64,000 bases of DNA from Nereocystis luetkeana (GCA_031213475.1 JARUPZ010000030.1:7061661-7125660); one strand, 5' to 3'. Positions 32,636-45,273 are shown, numbered from the stretch's first letter. A program made the numbers and translations. Notes: generated by a model not told the origin, from the sequence alone.

Positions 32636-33030
32636 CATGAGGGGATCCCCTAAGATAGGAGGGGATTCCTTAAGATATGAGGGGATTCCCTTAAGATATG
32701 AGGGGATCCCTTAAGATATGAGGGGATCCCTGAAGATACGAGGGGATTCCTTAAGATTTGAGGAGATCCCCTAAGATTCGAGGGGATCTCCTAAGATATG
32801 AGGGGATTCCCTAAGATATGAGGGGATCCCTTAAGATATGAGGGGATTCCCTAATACTTGAGGGGATTCCTTAAGATATGAGGGGATCCCCTAAGCTTTG
32901 AGGGGATCTCTTAAGATATGAGGAGATTCCTTAAGATATGAGGGGATTCCCTAATATAGGAGGGGATCTCCTAAGATATGAGGGGATCCCTGAAGATACG
33001 AGGGGATTCCCTAAGGTAGAAGGGATCCCC
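32636..33030. repeat. 20-bp minisatellite
   Basis: About twenty copies of AAGATATGAGGGGATCCCTT with variants in the GGATCC/GGATTCC core. The core is self-complementary, so each unit carries a small palindrome. Confidence 0.92.
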
Positions 33031-33186
33031 AAACTAGGGGGATCCCTTTACTCGCAACATAGCCTATCATTGGGGGGTTCCCTAAGCCTGTTGGGGATCC
33101 CACAAGGAAAATAGGATCCCCGTATTATATCAAGGACTGCGACTCTAAGTTCATGCCGAATACCATGTACCAATTACGTAATTCAC

Positions 33187-33297
33187 CTATTACGGGGGAC
33201 CATAGTAAATAGGACCAACGATGAACACACAAAACAACATATTCATATAATCTTACCAACAATGTTTTGTTCTATTTACTATGGTCCCGCGTAATAG
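33187..33297. mobile_element. MITE-like inverted-repeat element, 111 bp
   Basis: The ends CTATTAC and GTAATAG are perfect inverted copies. The longer arms CTATTACGGGGGACCATAG and CTATGGTCCCGCGTAATAG pair with one mismatch and continue into AAATAGGACCA/TTCTATTT. It is non-coding and short, as expected of a MITE. A TA next to each end may be the target duplication. Confidence 0.8.
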
Positions 33298-33299
33298 TC

Positions 33300-35165
33300 A
33301 AGGCGGCAGGAGGTCTCCTCACGAGCTGCCTGTGCACAGTACCTCTGCCACTCGTTGCTCCCTTCCGTGCCTCCCCGACCACGGCAACAACGAACCCGCC
33401 CGCTCCCCTTCCTCAGCAATGCTTTTTTTTTTGTTTTTTAGTGAAAGGCCAGGAAAAAGTGTAGTTTGCAATACTCCGCCCTCGACCGACTCCTACGGGC
33501 TCCCCACGCCCAAGCCCTCCCCGTTTTATTCCTACCTGCGCCTGTCCTCCCGGCCACATGAAAACCATACCCGCTCACTCCCCTCCCTGAACAGTGCTGA
33601 TTTCGCTGAATTCTGCAACAAGAACTTCACAAAATATCTATGTTGGAGCACCTCACCGACGACCGACGTCTGCGCGCTGCCCATGTCCAGCTCATCCGCC
33701 ACTGCTCCCAGCTGAAGTCTTTCCGACCACAGGAACAACCAACTCACCCATTCCCCTTCCTGGACAACGAGATTTTGCCGGTTTACTGTCGCATGATGAC
33801 CCAGCATCATTTCTACCCATGGTAGCCTGTAGCACCTTACCCTCGCCTGTAGGTTGCATTCTCGGTTTCCGGGCCATACGAACAACCAACCCTCACGCAC
33901 CCATTCCTCATTGGCGCTCATTTTTTCACTCATTACCGCAATGAAAACCCATCATAATATCGCGACTTCGAATACCCCTCCCTTGCCAGACGCCTACGGG
34001 CTGTCCGCCTCCGATACCTTGGCCGTTCATTCGCCATTCCTTGCTACCTGCGCCTGTCTTCCCCACTACAGGAACAGCAAATAAACCCACCTGCTACCCT
34101 ACTGGAACAATGCTCATTTATACATTGCTGCTGCGAAGTAAACCCACCACAACGTCTAGGTTGTGAAACCCTATCCTCGCCTGGCCCCTACGCGATATCC
34201 GCGTCTAGTACCTCCGCCACTCATAGGGCCCTTTCCCGTTTCCCTAAACACACGAACAACCAGCCCCCTTCCTCATCAGAGTTTATTTCCTAGCGGATTG
34301 CTGAAATTAAAACCAGCATGATATCAGCATTTAACACCCCACCCTCGCCTGACCCTACGAATTGTCTGTCTCTAGTACCTCGGCCGTTCGTTCGCCATTC
34401 ATTGCTACCTGCCCCTGTCCTCGTAAATATAGAAACAGCAAGCACACCCGCTCCCCGACCGGAACAATGCTCATTTCGCGGATTGCTGCAAAGAAAACCC
34501 AGCAAAATATCTATGTTAGAATATACCACTCTCGGCGGACCCCTACGAGCTGCCCGTGTACTCGATAATTCACCACTCATTGCTCCCTTCTGTGTCTTCC
34601 CGAAAATAGGACTAGCCAACCCACCCGCTCCTCGCTCTAAAATGCTAATGTTGGAGGCTTTTGCTAGAAGAACTAAGCATAATATCTCGATTGGTTTACT
34701 CCGCCCTCGCCCGACCCTTAACGAGGTATTTTCACCTGGATAAGATCTAGGTTGGAATACCCCACCCTTGCCCGACCTCTAACGTCCTTCCCGTTTGTAA
34801 TACCTTCATTGGTCTTTTTCCCGTCTTCCCGACCAAAAGAACAACAAACCCACCCGCTCCGCCTCCTGAACAATGCTAATTCGGAGGATTGCTGCAATGA
34901 TAACGCCGCGTAATACTTGGGCTGGTATACTCCAAACTCGCTCGACTCTTAATGACCTTCCCGAGTCTAACACCTCCACCATTCATTGGTCCCTTCCCTG
35001 TCTCCCCCGAACAACGGAACGACCGACCTGCACGCTTCCCTTCGTCAACGGGGAGCGTAGGTTGCCAGTAGCCGTAATGAGAACCCAGCATAATATCTAG
35101 GTTCGGATAGACCACCCTCGGCGGACCCCTAGGAGCTGCCCGTGCAACTCCACCATTGCTGAGAG
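33300..35165. repeat. Degenerate satellite of about 183 bp, around ten copies
   Basis: Each unit has, in order, an AACAATGCTCATTT block, an AAAACCCAGCATAATATCTA block, CCACCCTCGCC, a TAGTACCTCCGCCACTCATT block and AACAACCAACCCACCCGCTC. Units start near 33590, 33760, 33915, 34105, 34280, 34465, 34646, 34867 and 35045. They are strongly diverged, so the array is old. Frames translated from it are not genes. Confidence 0.85.
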
Positions 35166-36964
35166 TTAAAATCAGTTTATAGTGATGAACATTCGGGACA
35201 TGATCTCGTCATAACTTTCACATTAAACCCATATTTCGCTTAATACGGACGGTGGGTTTGCGCCCCAAGTAGGCAACACAGGATATCCCGATGCTTCGAC
35301 ACGCCTCGGTCCAGGCACCGAACGGATCCGAGGCGAGGCCGACAACTACATCGGACGTCGCTGTTCCCGCTCGATATAGAATGCCCTCTAGTGTTGCCAC
35401 GCTCGGCTGTTCATGTTTTATTCGGGGGTTTGGTTTCCTTTGTTTGCTGCCTGCTCGGTTGGTGCAGGGTAGCGAGTGAAAGTTCACAAACTATCAGTGA
35501 TATTTTCAAACCTTGGCACATATTCCTCGGTTCTGTACTACGATATTCATATGTAAGGGTTGCAATACAAATCCGGTAGATTAATCATGATATTGCATGA
35601 AACTTTACTCGACGACGCCGATGCATACCCACTATCATACATATATATGTCAATGCTCGTCGAGCATAAATTGGAAGGTGAGGCGTTCCACGCCAGAGGT
35701 TCACCCTAAACTATCTGAGGCTCCTCACTTTAGGAGCTCCAAACGTCACCCGAAAGCCGACTTCAGCAAAAATCAGTTTGCACCCCGATGAATAGTCCCA
35801 CGGCCCAAGCAAACAAAAATGTATTTTTTTCGAAAGCGGATTGGCAGTCCGACGATTCCGGGTCAAGGAACCCCGTCATTCAGAAAGATTTTAGCGGAAA
35901 CGTGCTACCTCTATCGTAGAATGCGTCAGGTGGGAGAACCAAATAATTGCAATGCCTCCGACAAAATTGTCCCAAGTTCTATCTTGCTTGTGCGATATGC
36001 ATGCGCTCCGCGGATCGTCCCCAACCCGGCAAATGCTCGGTCCAATCAGCAAAAGAGGAAAACCCATTCCATCTCCCATGTTCCTGAGTGACGGGTCGCT
36101 GGGAATCAGCGACACCTGCTATTTTGACGGGACGATGCTGCGTGTGTGTCAGTGTCAGTGATTCGTGTACGTCAAATACCTAATACTAAACTACAGTATC
36201 AGCGCAAGCCCAACAACACATACATTGGGAACCGTGAGGGGTCACAATCGGATGGATTATAGGTGTACTGATGTACGGGGTTGGGGTGTGAGGGGTGTCC
36301 GAAAAAAACTTGTTTGAGCCAAGGTCAAACGAATCGTGTATACCTGGTATGTTGCAAGACCAACCTCAGGCGACCCCATATGCAGCATGACCACTTCGAT
36401 AGGCAAGGGAGTCGGTAGTAATGGGTTCGGTCGGGGCGTAGGGGCCTTACCATCTTCGATTCACGCATCTGACTGGGCGAACAGCGCTCTGTCCGTTCTA
36501 ACCTCTAGAGGTATGACAGAAACCTCTTGTTGCCTGTGGGAGTCCTGTACGTTGCATCATTGGGGACGATCCGCGGATTAGGCATTCCAAAAAGGCTTAC
36601 TTGTCACGACGCGTGGTGGCATTGGATATGTTTTGGGTTAGGGATAGACATGGTACGTCAATCTTCGGCTTGAGCGTACTCATCGCTAAATACTATTTTA
36701 CTGCATGAAGGTTTGTCATACTAGCCGTCGACTAGGAAACGGTAAAGTTGACAGAAATTTGTCGTGTGCCAGGTCTCACGTCTTAAAAACGTGCAATCTT
36801 CTACAGCATTCCGTGTCTTAATTGGACGTCAACCATATATCCGGCACGTGGAACATTAGTTATCCGCTTGTTGTACAACATGCATCGCTGTTTCAGCGCT
36901 TGGTTTGATCTGGGTTATTTGCACCCCTACAACAGAAAAAACAAAGCGTACATGTATACATGTA
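35166..36964. other. Gene-poor stretch
   Basis: Minus-strand frames at 35218-35487 and 35891-36115 have protein-like composition, but I could not assign a domain or join them by clear splice sites. Confidence 0.4.
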
Positions 36965-37904
36965 CTACATATTCAAGATACCTGACTTAATTTCCTCTTT
37001 AGCGGCCTCGATAATCTTAGACATGAGTTCCTTACGAGCGGTCCCGTCGCCGTTGTCGTCCTTCAGGCGTCGAAGAGGGTCGTTCATAATGATGATACGC
37101 GTGTTTCCTGGAAGAAATCACTGCCGTGATTCCCTCAGCGCTAGTAAATACTCCCTCAGTTGCGGAAGTTGGCACGGAAGGGAGGTAGACTTGGTGCATG
37201 GGTTTCCTTTTGTTTCCGAGGTTTTCTTCTTTCGGGAAAGTTATGAGTGATCCATGTTGAAGATCATGCTGCACATTGTCGGATGGCAAGATAAATAATA
37301 ATAATAATTGCTCTGGGCCTGGTGATTCGGCGATATCCCACACTAGTGCAAAAACTCCCCCGCCAGCCCTACTCTTTACAACGGCGTCCGTGATCAACTT
37401 GGCTTTCAGCGCATCCACCAGAGCGTACGTCCGGTCATCCGGGAAGTGTCGCTTGTTTGACATCGGCGCACTTACCTGCTCTTGGATTTGTAGAGCGCTG
37501 CCGCACTATCGCCGAGTAAAGAAGGGACTCCGACGGGTCTCTCTGCCGCACACGACACAGCTGCGTTAGACGAGGGGCTGGTGTTCTCGATTTTCCGTTC
37601 GTCCTGTTCATCGGCACGTGATGTGTAGGAACTAAGTTTGCCGGAATTGCTCGTCTCTTCATCCGCTTTTTCGGGTTTCAACACGACGCGGCAAGCTGCG
37701 AGACGTTCGCTTGCCTCCTTCTCAGAGGTTCGTGGGTCAGAACCCCACATACCGATTCAAAGGGCGAGCTGTAGCAGGTCCTGGACCTTGTCGGGGGAAA
37801 TGTCACGGTGCCCATCGTTATTGATGGCGAAGGCGTCCCATTTCTCCATCAATGAGCCAAAGTAAGCACGGATGGTGTCCTCCATGTTCAATGTTTTCCC
37901 GATC
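36965..37904 (-). other. Exon-like blocks of an unrecognised minus-strand gene
   Basis: Three protein-like blocks read leftward. Block 1 (37904-37759) follows a good acceptor (GCTGAC branch-like motif, then CCTCTTCGCGGCAG), contains an ATG at 37886 and ends in TGA. Block 2 (about 37730-37476) is a hydrophilic Ser/Glu-rich stretch ending in a perfect AG|GTAAGT donor. Block 3 (37107-36965) follows TTCTTCCAG and encodes TRIIIMNDPLRRLKDDN and a Lys/Glu-rich tail to a TAG. A further open stretch lies at 37463-37330. I could not join all blocks in one frame, so this may be one gene with missed exons, two genes or a pseudogene. The family is unknown to me. Confidence 0.35.
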
Positions 37905-38273
37905 TGCCGCGAAGAGGATTGTCAGCCGTTAAATATATGCTTTGTACAAGGTTCCCCTCCGGGAGGTACCTGGGGGAGTGGCGCAAGAAATAGTACTAGT
38001 CGTTTGAAATACCTGCACACCCGTCTGTTTGGAACTACATTAACTGCATCCACCCATCATTAACGTGAAGACCACACAAACATACGTTTTAGGGCAGGCT
38101 ATGTACCGCTGTTTGTGGAAATAGTGTGGGATCCTTACTACTACAAATATATAAAAGAGCGTATACGGGCAAGAGAATATCGGTCCTAAACAGGTGACTC
38201 GCGGAGATCGATTCAATGCTTGCAGCTTAAACGCAAGTACAAAAAGTTGGGCGAGGTTGTGGTTGCGACATGA
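37905..38273. other. Spacer
   Basis: Nothing recognised apart from a possible donor (CAG|GTATTT) on the minus strand near 38015. Confidence 0.4.
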
Positions 38274-38783
38274 TACTTTGCTAGCGCGCTTCTCAGGACA
38301 AAATCTGAAAGCGTTGAAACGACGGTACGCAGACATAGGCTCTTGTTTGCGGGCTTTGTGACACGGATGGGAGAGGAGCGTCTGCCGAATAGGGTGATGT
38401 TTGGGGAGATGGTTGGGGGTAAGGGTTATTCCGGAGGACAGGAGGGGGACTGGATGAGGTACCTTGAGGAGGACCTCAAGGAGTTCGGCATCAAGCTCGA
38501 AGGGGGGCGCGAGGCAGCACAGAAAGCCGGCAGATGGTTCCCACGGGTCGAGGAAGGGGTCGAGGCCTTCATGCGGAAATGGCATGCAGATGAGAAGGAG
38601 GCATCGGCAGAACGGCAAATAATAGCTGCAACCACGACCACAGCCGTTGACGCCAACGCGAGTGCGCAGAATGGCAGGGAAGAGGGGGGGGGCGAAAGGG
38701 GGACGAGGGGGAATGGGGGGGAAAGGGGGGGGAGGCGGTCTGCCCAACAGACTAAAGCCTGGTTATGGCCATCATCGTCATGA
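38274..38783 (+). pseudogene. C-terminal end of a LINE reverse transcriptase
   Basis: Open frame after a TGA at 38271, with no ATG at its start. It encodes RRHRLLFAGFVTRMGEERLP and an EFGI segment, resembling the far C-terminal region of LINE polyproteins. It then becomes Ala/Thr- and Gly-rich through a G-run tract and stops at TGA. The catalytic reverse-transcriptase core and any endonuclease are missing. Confidence 0.7.
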
Positions 38784-39235
38784 TGCACTTCCTTCTTTGG
38801 GACCCAAGTAACTAGCATGGTGCCACCTGGGCAGCTTTGCGTGTCTGTATGCTCCAGTGCCTGCCTTTCGTATTTTCTTTCCCCCCCGCCCGTGATTATC
38901 GCTTTTTTGTCCCTTCTTTTTCTCATTTTTCTTTCATTCCCGTGTGTACCTCTTTGTGTCTCTGTTAGTCTGGTCCGTTTTGCCTTTTTTGCGTTTTGCT
39001 ATCTGATTCTGTTTTTGTTTTGTTTTGATTTTTTGCTTCGCCTCATCTTCTTTTCTGGGTTTTTGTCTTCTATCAGTAGTCTCCTATTTGCTTTCCTAGT
39101 GTCCGCAGTGGTGGAGTGCATATGCTTGTTTTTTGTTTTTGCCTCTGTTTTACTACCGAGGTATTTTTTCCACTCCAGAGTTATTGGAGCCTGTCCTGCG
39201 ACCACGGACTGCATTGTATTGTGAGTTAATGTGAG

Positions 39236-39300
<65 letters not shown>

Positions 39301-39301
39301 C
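38274..39301 (+). mobile_element. 5'-truncated LINE with (CAA)n tail
   Basis: Coding part 38274-38783, then a pyrimidine-rich 3' untranslated region ending GAGAACAAC followed by about 20 CAA repeats (39236-39301). A CAA-type tail instead of poly(A) is a feature of some LINE clades. Fragments of the same 3' end lie at 14279-14683 and 22772-22893. Confidence 0.82.
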
Positions 39302-40240
39302 TCTGTGACCGGCTGAGCCAAATCCAGCCCAACATAGAAATTCCCGCAAAATAAATGTTTCTTGGCGCTCAGGGTGAAATAAGGGTAAAACAAGGAGAGT
39401 TCTTCACTTACTTACCTTCCGTTATTAATAGTCGGTTTTTAGAACAACACTACACATTGTCGGACGGAAAGCATGGTGATAAAAAATGAGAACATCGAGA
39501 TACTGAGAGTACTCGCAGTACATACTCGTCGCGGTACATATTCCCGAAGTACTGCCAGTGCTTCAAGTACCAGCGCAAGTAATTTGCTCCAACTCCCATT
39601 CGTCGAACCATCTGTGAATGATTTGTGCCGAACAATGGGCCTGATAATTAATTGTCGACACGGTGCACAGACGGTCGAAGTATACGTCATACTCCAAGTA
39701 TCACTGGGAGCATATTTAGAGTATTTCGGTACTGCGAGTACTCGCAGTGCGAACACTACTAATACCAACGGACGAAATACTTAAAATATACTTGAAGTAC
39801 ACGCATCAGTACAGAACCTCGAAATACATGAAGCACTCGCAGTATCTGCTGCAGCAGTGCAAACCTGAAATACTGCGAGAAAGCACGAAGTACCTACCAT
39901 GGTACAATATTGTCTCGAACATACTTAATACCAAGTATTGGGAGCAACTAACTATGAAAGGTTGGGGTATGTATACGCACGCCACACATGAGCACGCCCA
40001 AACTCCGTGGTCTTCCTTCCTTGCGTAAAACCACACAACTTTTTGTAGTGCCTATAATAAGTAGAGCCTGTTAGGTCAGAAAAGCAAGGTGGATGCACCG
40101 GTACAAAATAAAATCAAAGGTGAAAATAAGAAAGAACCGTGGATGGTGAGGGTCGAAACCCAGTAGGACGAATACGTACGTACACCTACAGGGCGTACGT
40201 ACGTACGCATGTATGCGTGCATACGTACGAGTACAGAGTG
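39302..40240. other. Gene-poor, GTAC-rich spacer
   Basis: Many short GTACTCGCAGTAC-like palindromes (39490-39570 and 39720-39900) and a CGTACGTACG tract at 40170-40230. No gene. Confidence 0.5.
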
Positions 40241-40576
40241 TTTTTTTTTTTTTTTTTTCTCATCCCATTCATTATCTTCGCACATCTTCTTCTCTCTCTC
40301 CTTCCAACTCGTAACTCAGATCCGGGGTCACATATTAATAGTAGGCTCTTCTCCCCCCTTCCCGCTACGGTACGTGCCTTCATTTTTATCGCGAGAAGAT
40401 TTCAGCATTTTCTTCCCTCGTCGACTCGCATCGAATTGTGCCTACCCACGCTGCAAGGCGCTCTCAACAATTGAATCCATTTTTTATTTTTGCAAATAAA
40501 GTCAAAGTCCGACCCACCTGGGGCTCGAACCCAGGACTCAAACAAGTAGAATTCGAGGTTAACCACTTGAACCACC
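40241..40576 (-). mobile_element. tRNA-derived SINE, copy 2
   Basis: Reverse-oriented copy of the SINE at 28395, with the same head (box B GGTTCGAGCCC) and a poly(A) tail seen as T(18) at 40241-40258. The body matches copy 1 closely but carries extra bases around TATTAATAG. Similarity starts at GGTGGTTCAAGTGG in both copies, which fixes the 5' end. No clear target duplication. Confidence 0.88.
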
Positions 40577-41660
40577 TCAAGAATGATGCATACGCAGAAA
40601 AAAAAGTAATATACGTACTGACTTTCTCTGATTTGTTTAAACTTGGCCAACAAATCCAGTCGAAAGCTCGACAAAGTCAGGTACACCCTGGCCAATTGGA
40701 GCCAAACGATGTCAGTCTGATCAATAGCAGGGCTTTTGGCGTGTGATCTGTACTTGTTTTTGAAGTCCAGCTGATGTTGGCCGAAAAGTGGCCTGGTACT
40801 GTAGTACACCTGATCTTGGCTGAAACTCTTTAGAAAAGGATTTTGTGGATGAATCACAACTAACTCGTGGCGCGCGTGTTTTACTTGGTTTTAGTTTGAC
40901 CTGATTTTGACCCAAATGAGGTATATATACCTGGTTTTTGGCCACAGCGCGACACTAAACCATAGAGAGATTTAGCACTTAAGGCCCTACAACTATTAAG
41001 GGTATAGAGCACCATCCTAATCATCATCATAAAGCGGAGCTATAATGATAATAACGAGGCCGGCCGTGTTAATTTTTATTCGGATTAGAAAAAATCATTA
41101 ATAGTCTAGAGTTTTGTGTTGATGTTAAGATCATGGACAGCGGGGCACTTTGTATCCCTGGGCAGGTCTGCCTATTACGCGGGTACTTATTATTGGTACT
41201 CACAGGTGTTGCTTGCTTAGAGTTGGAAGAGTCACCTTATTCCTTCCGTGCACGACGGAGACCGAGACCACGCTAGTAGTGCCTCTCTAGAAAACCCCTG
41301 GTTTTCCACCTAAGATACGCCTTCCAAGTGCTACAAATACGATCCCAGTGCCACAACCCAGGTAAATACCGGGCTTTCGACCTCATATAAAGCAGTATCA
41401 TAACGTTGATTCCCCATACTAGCCACGACAACTATCAATACAAGAAGCAATACAACCTTCACTGACGGTCGTTTGTCAGGCAGGGGTGCATCCGTTGGCA
41501 ACGAGAGACAAAAAAAATGGGGGAACCTTCCAGATTTGTACGAGGCGAAGTGGTATAACCTCTAGCGTAAGCAAGTAACAAAGAAAGGTGCACATGTCCA
41601 CCTCCCGCTTTTGACTCTCGTTCGCCGACTATATCACGCCCGAAAGGTATTATTGCATTA
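40577..41660. other. Gene-poor spacer
   Basis: No gene, RNA or repeat identified. Confidence 0.5.
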
Positions 41661-41914
41661 TGTTGATTGATCTCTAAAGGTATAGACGCAGCTGGCACGG
41701 GAACGCGTGGTTGCTCCAGACAATATCACGGAACTCATCTTATATTATACATCCGAGCTGTCGAGCTGACTCGCCTCCTATGGAGCTACATCTAACGAGT
41801 GGTATTGGTGGGGTACACGTTACCCCGACATCCCAATACCCTACACCAGAATCCCTGTTCAGCATGGAACTCCTCAATCTGCGATGGATCTTACGGATCG
41901 TGTTCTTGAGCACA
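41661..41914. repeat. 254-bp TG...CA direct repeat, left copy
   Basis: Starts TGTTGATTGATCTCTAAAGG and ends TTCTTGAGCACA. The copy at 45274-45527 has exactly the same length with only a few substitutions, seen mainly near the right end. TG and CA ends suit an LTR, but the outer flanks (CATTA and GTCGA) do not match as a target duplication. Confidence 0.88.
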
Positions 41915-44900
41915 GCCAACATCCCCCCTGCTCACTATACACGGCCATACTCCTATATTCCCCCAGGTCGGTAACACTGTACACGACCCTATTAATGTCC
42001 CCCCTGCTCCGGTGCATGACAAGGCACGAAATAGCAGGGTTGATAGATCGCAATATCAGAATCACCTCATCATACCAAACTCAGAAACTCAAAACTCCAA
42101 TCTGCAACTCAAAAATCAAATCCTCGAATCAACAATCAAATCGTCATATCATTATTCAAACGATCGAATCCAAAGCCTCTCTGTTCCAAACATGTAAGAC
42201 TCTCGAAATCCAATGCCAGGTAAAACGGCACTCTTCTCGGGATTCAGCCAGGTAAAACGGCATTTTCCGCGGAATTGATTCAAATATATCAGTGTCTCTT
42301 CAGTCCTACCGACCTCTCTCAATTTCCGAATACTATCCAGACCTTCCCTCGTCGGAAAACATTTTCATGTGGACCGCACACGCCCCCAGGCGCTTCCTAG
42401 TCTCACTTCAGCCTTCCTTGTCAAAAACCTAAATCACAAGTATCATCAGAAAAATACCACAGGAGTGGTCATGCCAATAAAAAAAAATCAAGTCTAAAAA
42501 CTTAATGCCAGAGATCGCGAGGAACCCCGTTCCTCCGGACAAGAGTCTCCCCTTATCCCCTACTCCCGCCATAGATACACAGATCGCGACGGTAATGCGA
42601 GATAGCACATAGGTTTCCCCACTAGAAAAATATTTGACGTTGCGACCACTCGGAAATTACCAAAAACTCTCGTGGAATCCAAATCGACCGGAAACACAAT
42701 TCAAAAACAAAAAAAACAATGAAATCATCCACTCAGATTCACAGGCAATCACATTTCATTAGAAACCACCCCGATACCCCAGACACTACAGCTGTTGCCT
42801 CCGCCGCGGCTGCCTCTCCGTCCGGTCTCGTGGCGTCGTCGCAGCTCGGGTCATCCAGCTTATTATCCTCCTGGGCGAATCAAACGTCGCCTCCGCAGTA
42901 ATAACCCGACACACACTAGGGATGGGGCGTGTAATCGAGCGATTAGGTCTGCATTGGGTGTTTTGCTCTTCCCATATATATGTTAACAGCTTTCCAACTC
43001 CTCTTTACCACTAAAGTTTCAAGTGCGACTGTAAATAAACAGATGCTTGTCAACGAGAATATCTGGTCCCACATCAAATCCATGTATTCCTCGACCACTA
43101 CATATACCCGGATGTTTCTCTTTCCATTCTACTTCTTCTGCTGCTGTACTCTTATTGAATATTACCCCGTTGGCATACGAGCATCTCGCCTTTTGGTACG
43201 TATCAAGTAACATGGGTGGTCCTACACATCAACTCAAAAACTTAAAAACGAGATGTCCGCGTATATGAAGATCTAAATATGTGGAATGCCGCAAACTAAC
43301 GGAGTCTCAACTAACGTACTGCTGTACGTAGTTGGGCTCAAGGGTTCAACACATACATAGATGCTCAGACAAAACTGTAACCTGCATCTCATGCCCATAT
43401 TTGCCCAACTAGGTAACAGTGATCTCCGGGGCCCTCCCCTCGGCAAACGCTACTGGTGTCTAGAGGCACACTACTACCATAATCATTCGTATTGTCTCCA
43501 GCGCGCACGCTCGAAATACACAAATTACGAATTCGGCGAGATTCGAACCCCCGACCCACCCTTGGGAATTATACAGCACTACCTGCTAGACCACTCATTC
43601 CGCGTAACTTAGAAGGAATGGACCACTGAGCTACTCAGTCACTGCTAGATGGGGGGGAAAAGGGTTGGATAGGGAAGAGCTGAAAGACATACGTTTTACG
43701 TCATATAAAATGAACGCCATGCATCGGTCGCAGGCATACAGCAGTATGAATATCATAACGACATTCTTCAGTGTTCATTCTTCAATAGTTGCATAAAATA
43801 CAGACAGATGCTTTGTACCAGATACAACTTGACATTGTGGTGCTCCGCAGGCCGAGCAACGCGATGGGCATGATAGTCCTGTGCTGGGCAAACAACTCAA
43901 TAAAAAAAAAACATCCAGCATCAGCGCGTATCGGCTTCCATGCCCAGTACATCAATGCAACTTAACTCGGCGCCAACTTTGTGCACTTGTCTTCGATAAC
44001 TTCATTCTCCCCCGAATTCTCAGCCACAACTCGAATTTTACGCTTTCGCATATACTTTACTTTCATCTCGTACAAGTACTCGCACTCGCATCGATGCCCA
44101 ACCAGAGCCCTCGACCAGTCAACTATAAACAGACAGACGTCATTGTCCTGCAATCGTCTACATAATAACTTCAGTGAAAGCTATATACGAACACGTCCGT
44201 GCATTTCATTCTAATTCCAACATTATCAATTCTCAATCGCAATGTTCGGATATTAGTTACCACTCTTAAATCGATATAAAATCAATCTAAAAACGGAAAT
44301 TACCGACAGCAAACAATCAACAAAGTCAAACGTGCCTGTTGCGGACGTAAGTCCTTGCTGGTGGCGCCTCGGTCTCTTCTCTTTCACCCTCTCTCGCTTG
44401 GGGCAGTGCATCCTGTCGCGCCCGTGCGCTGATCCCGAACAGCAGATGCAGATTCCCCCCCCTGCGCCCATCCTCACTCTCCTTCATCTATCTCCTTCCT
44501 CGGGGGCAACGTCCCCCCTCCATCAACCACCTGCGGGTGCTGTGTTTCAGCAGTCCAGGAAAACGATTTTGCCCAAAAACACTTTCAGCTTCCACCCGCG
44601 GTCTCCACCTTCCACACGGCTCCTCCCGGCGATACACATACTCGTCCTTCACCCTCTCATATATTCTTACTCATTTTTACTTCTACTTCGCCAGCGCGAA
44701 ACGAACCCACAGATAGATTCAGGCAGATACCTGGCTCTCCTGGGGTGTTGCAGTATCGACGATAACGCGGCGGTCGAGACGACGCCGGCGGCAGCGGCGG
44801 TAGCGAAGACGGCGGTTGCGGCGGCGGTGGTGACGGCGGCGGCGATGACGGTGGTTGCTGCGTGAGCTTCATCGTCGCAACAGGCGCAGCAGTCCTCTGA

Positions 44901-45273
44901 CTGCTGCTGTTGCGACGGTGCTACTGGAGGTGCTGTTGCCCCTGCAACTGCTGCTCTCCGGAGCCTTCGGCACCAGTGCCAAGCGAATCTACCAGGTACG
45001 GCTCAAACTTGGCCCTGCTGGGATCGCTGCTGCTTCTGGTGCGGCATCTTCTTCTTCTCCTCTTACGTCCTTTCCACCAGGACCTCGATCCTCTCCGGGA
45101 TCATCAGCAGCAGCAGCTTCTCGACATGCATATACATGCATATTCTACTAATTTCCCACGTTGGCTTCCAGACTAGACATGCCATCTGAACCAGACATGT
45201 CGGAAGGTTCCCACCTCTCTAGGTTGGCCTGGGCTACGCTTGCCAATAGAAGATCACCGGTTCTTCACTAGTG
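41915..45273. other. Interior between the 254-bp repeats
   Basis: About 3.4 kb with no reverse transcriptase, integrase or Gag recognised. It contains a GGC/GCG-rich tract near 44765-44860 and a CAG-rich stretch near 44880-45120. If the repeats are LTRs this would be a non-autonomous (LARD-like) element; a segmental duplication is equally possible. Confidence 0.45.
43528..43600 (-). ncRNA. tRNA-like sequence (tRNA relic or SINE head)
   Basis: On the minus strand, TGGTCTAGCAGG matches the internal box A consensus and GGTTCGAATCT nearly matches box B, 32 nt apart, as in a tRNA. D-, anticodon- and acceptor-stem pairing is poor, so I do not call a functional tRNA or an anticodon. A second box A-like GTAGCTCAGTGG lies just upstream (near 43630). 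Confidence 0.4.

Noticed and set aside
33300..35165. CRISPR-like or protein-coding array
   Set aside because: Units are diverged throughout with no unique spacers, and frames break often.
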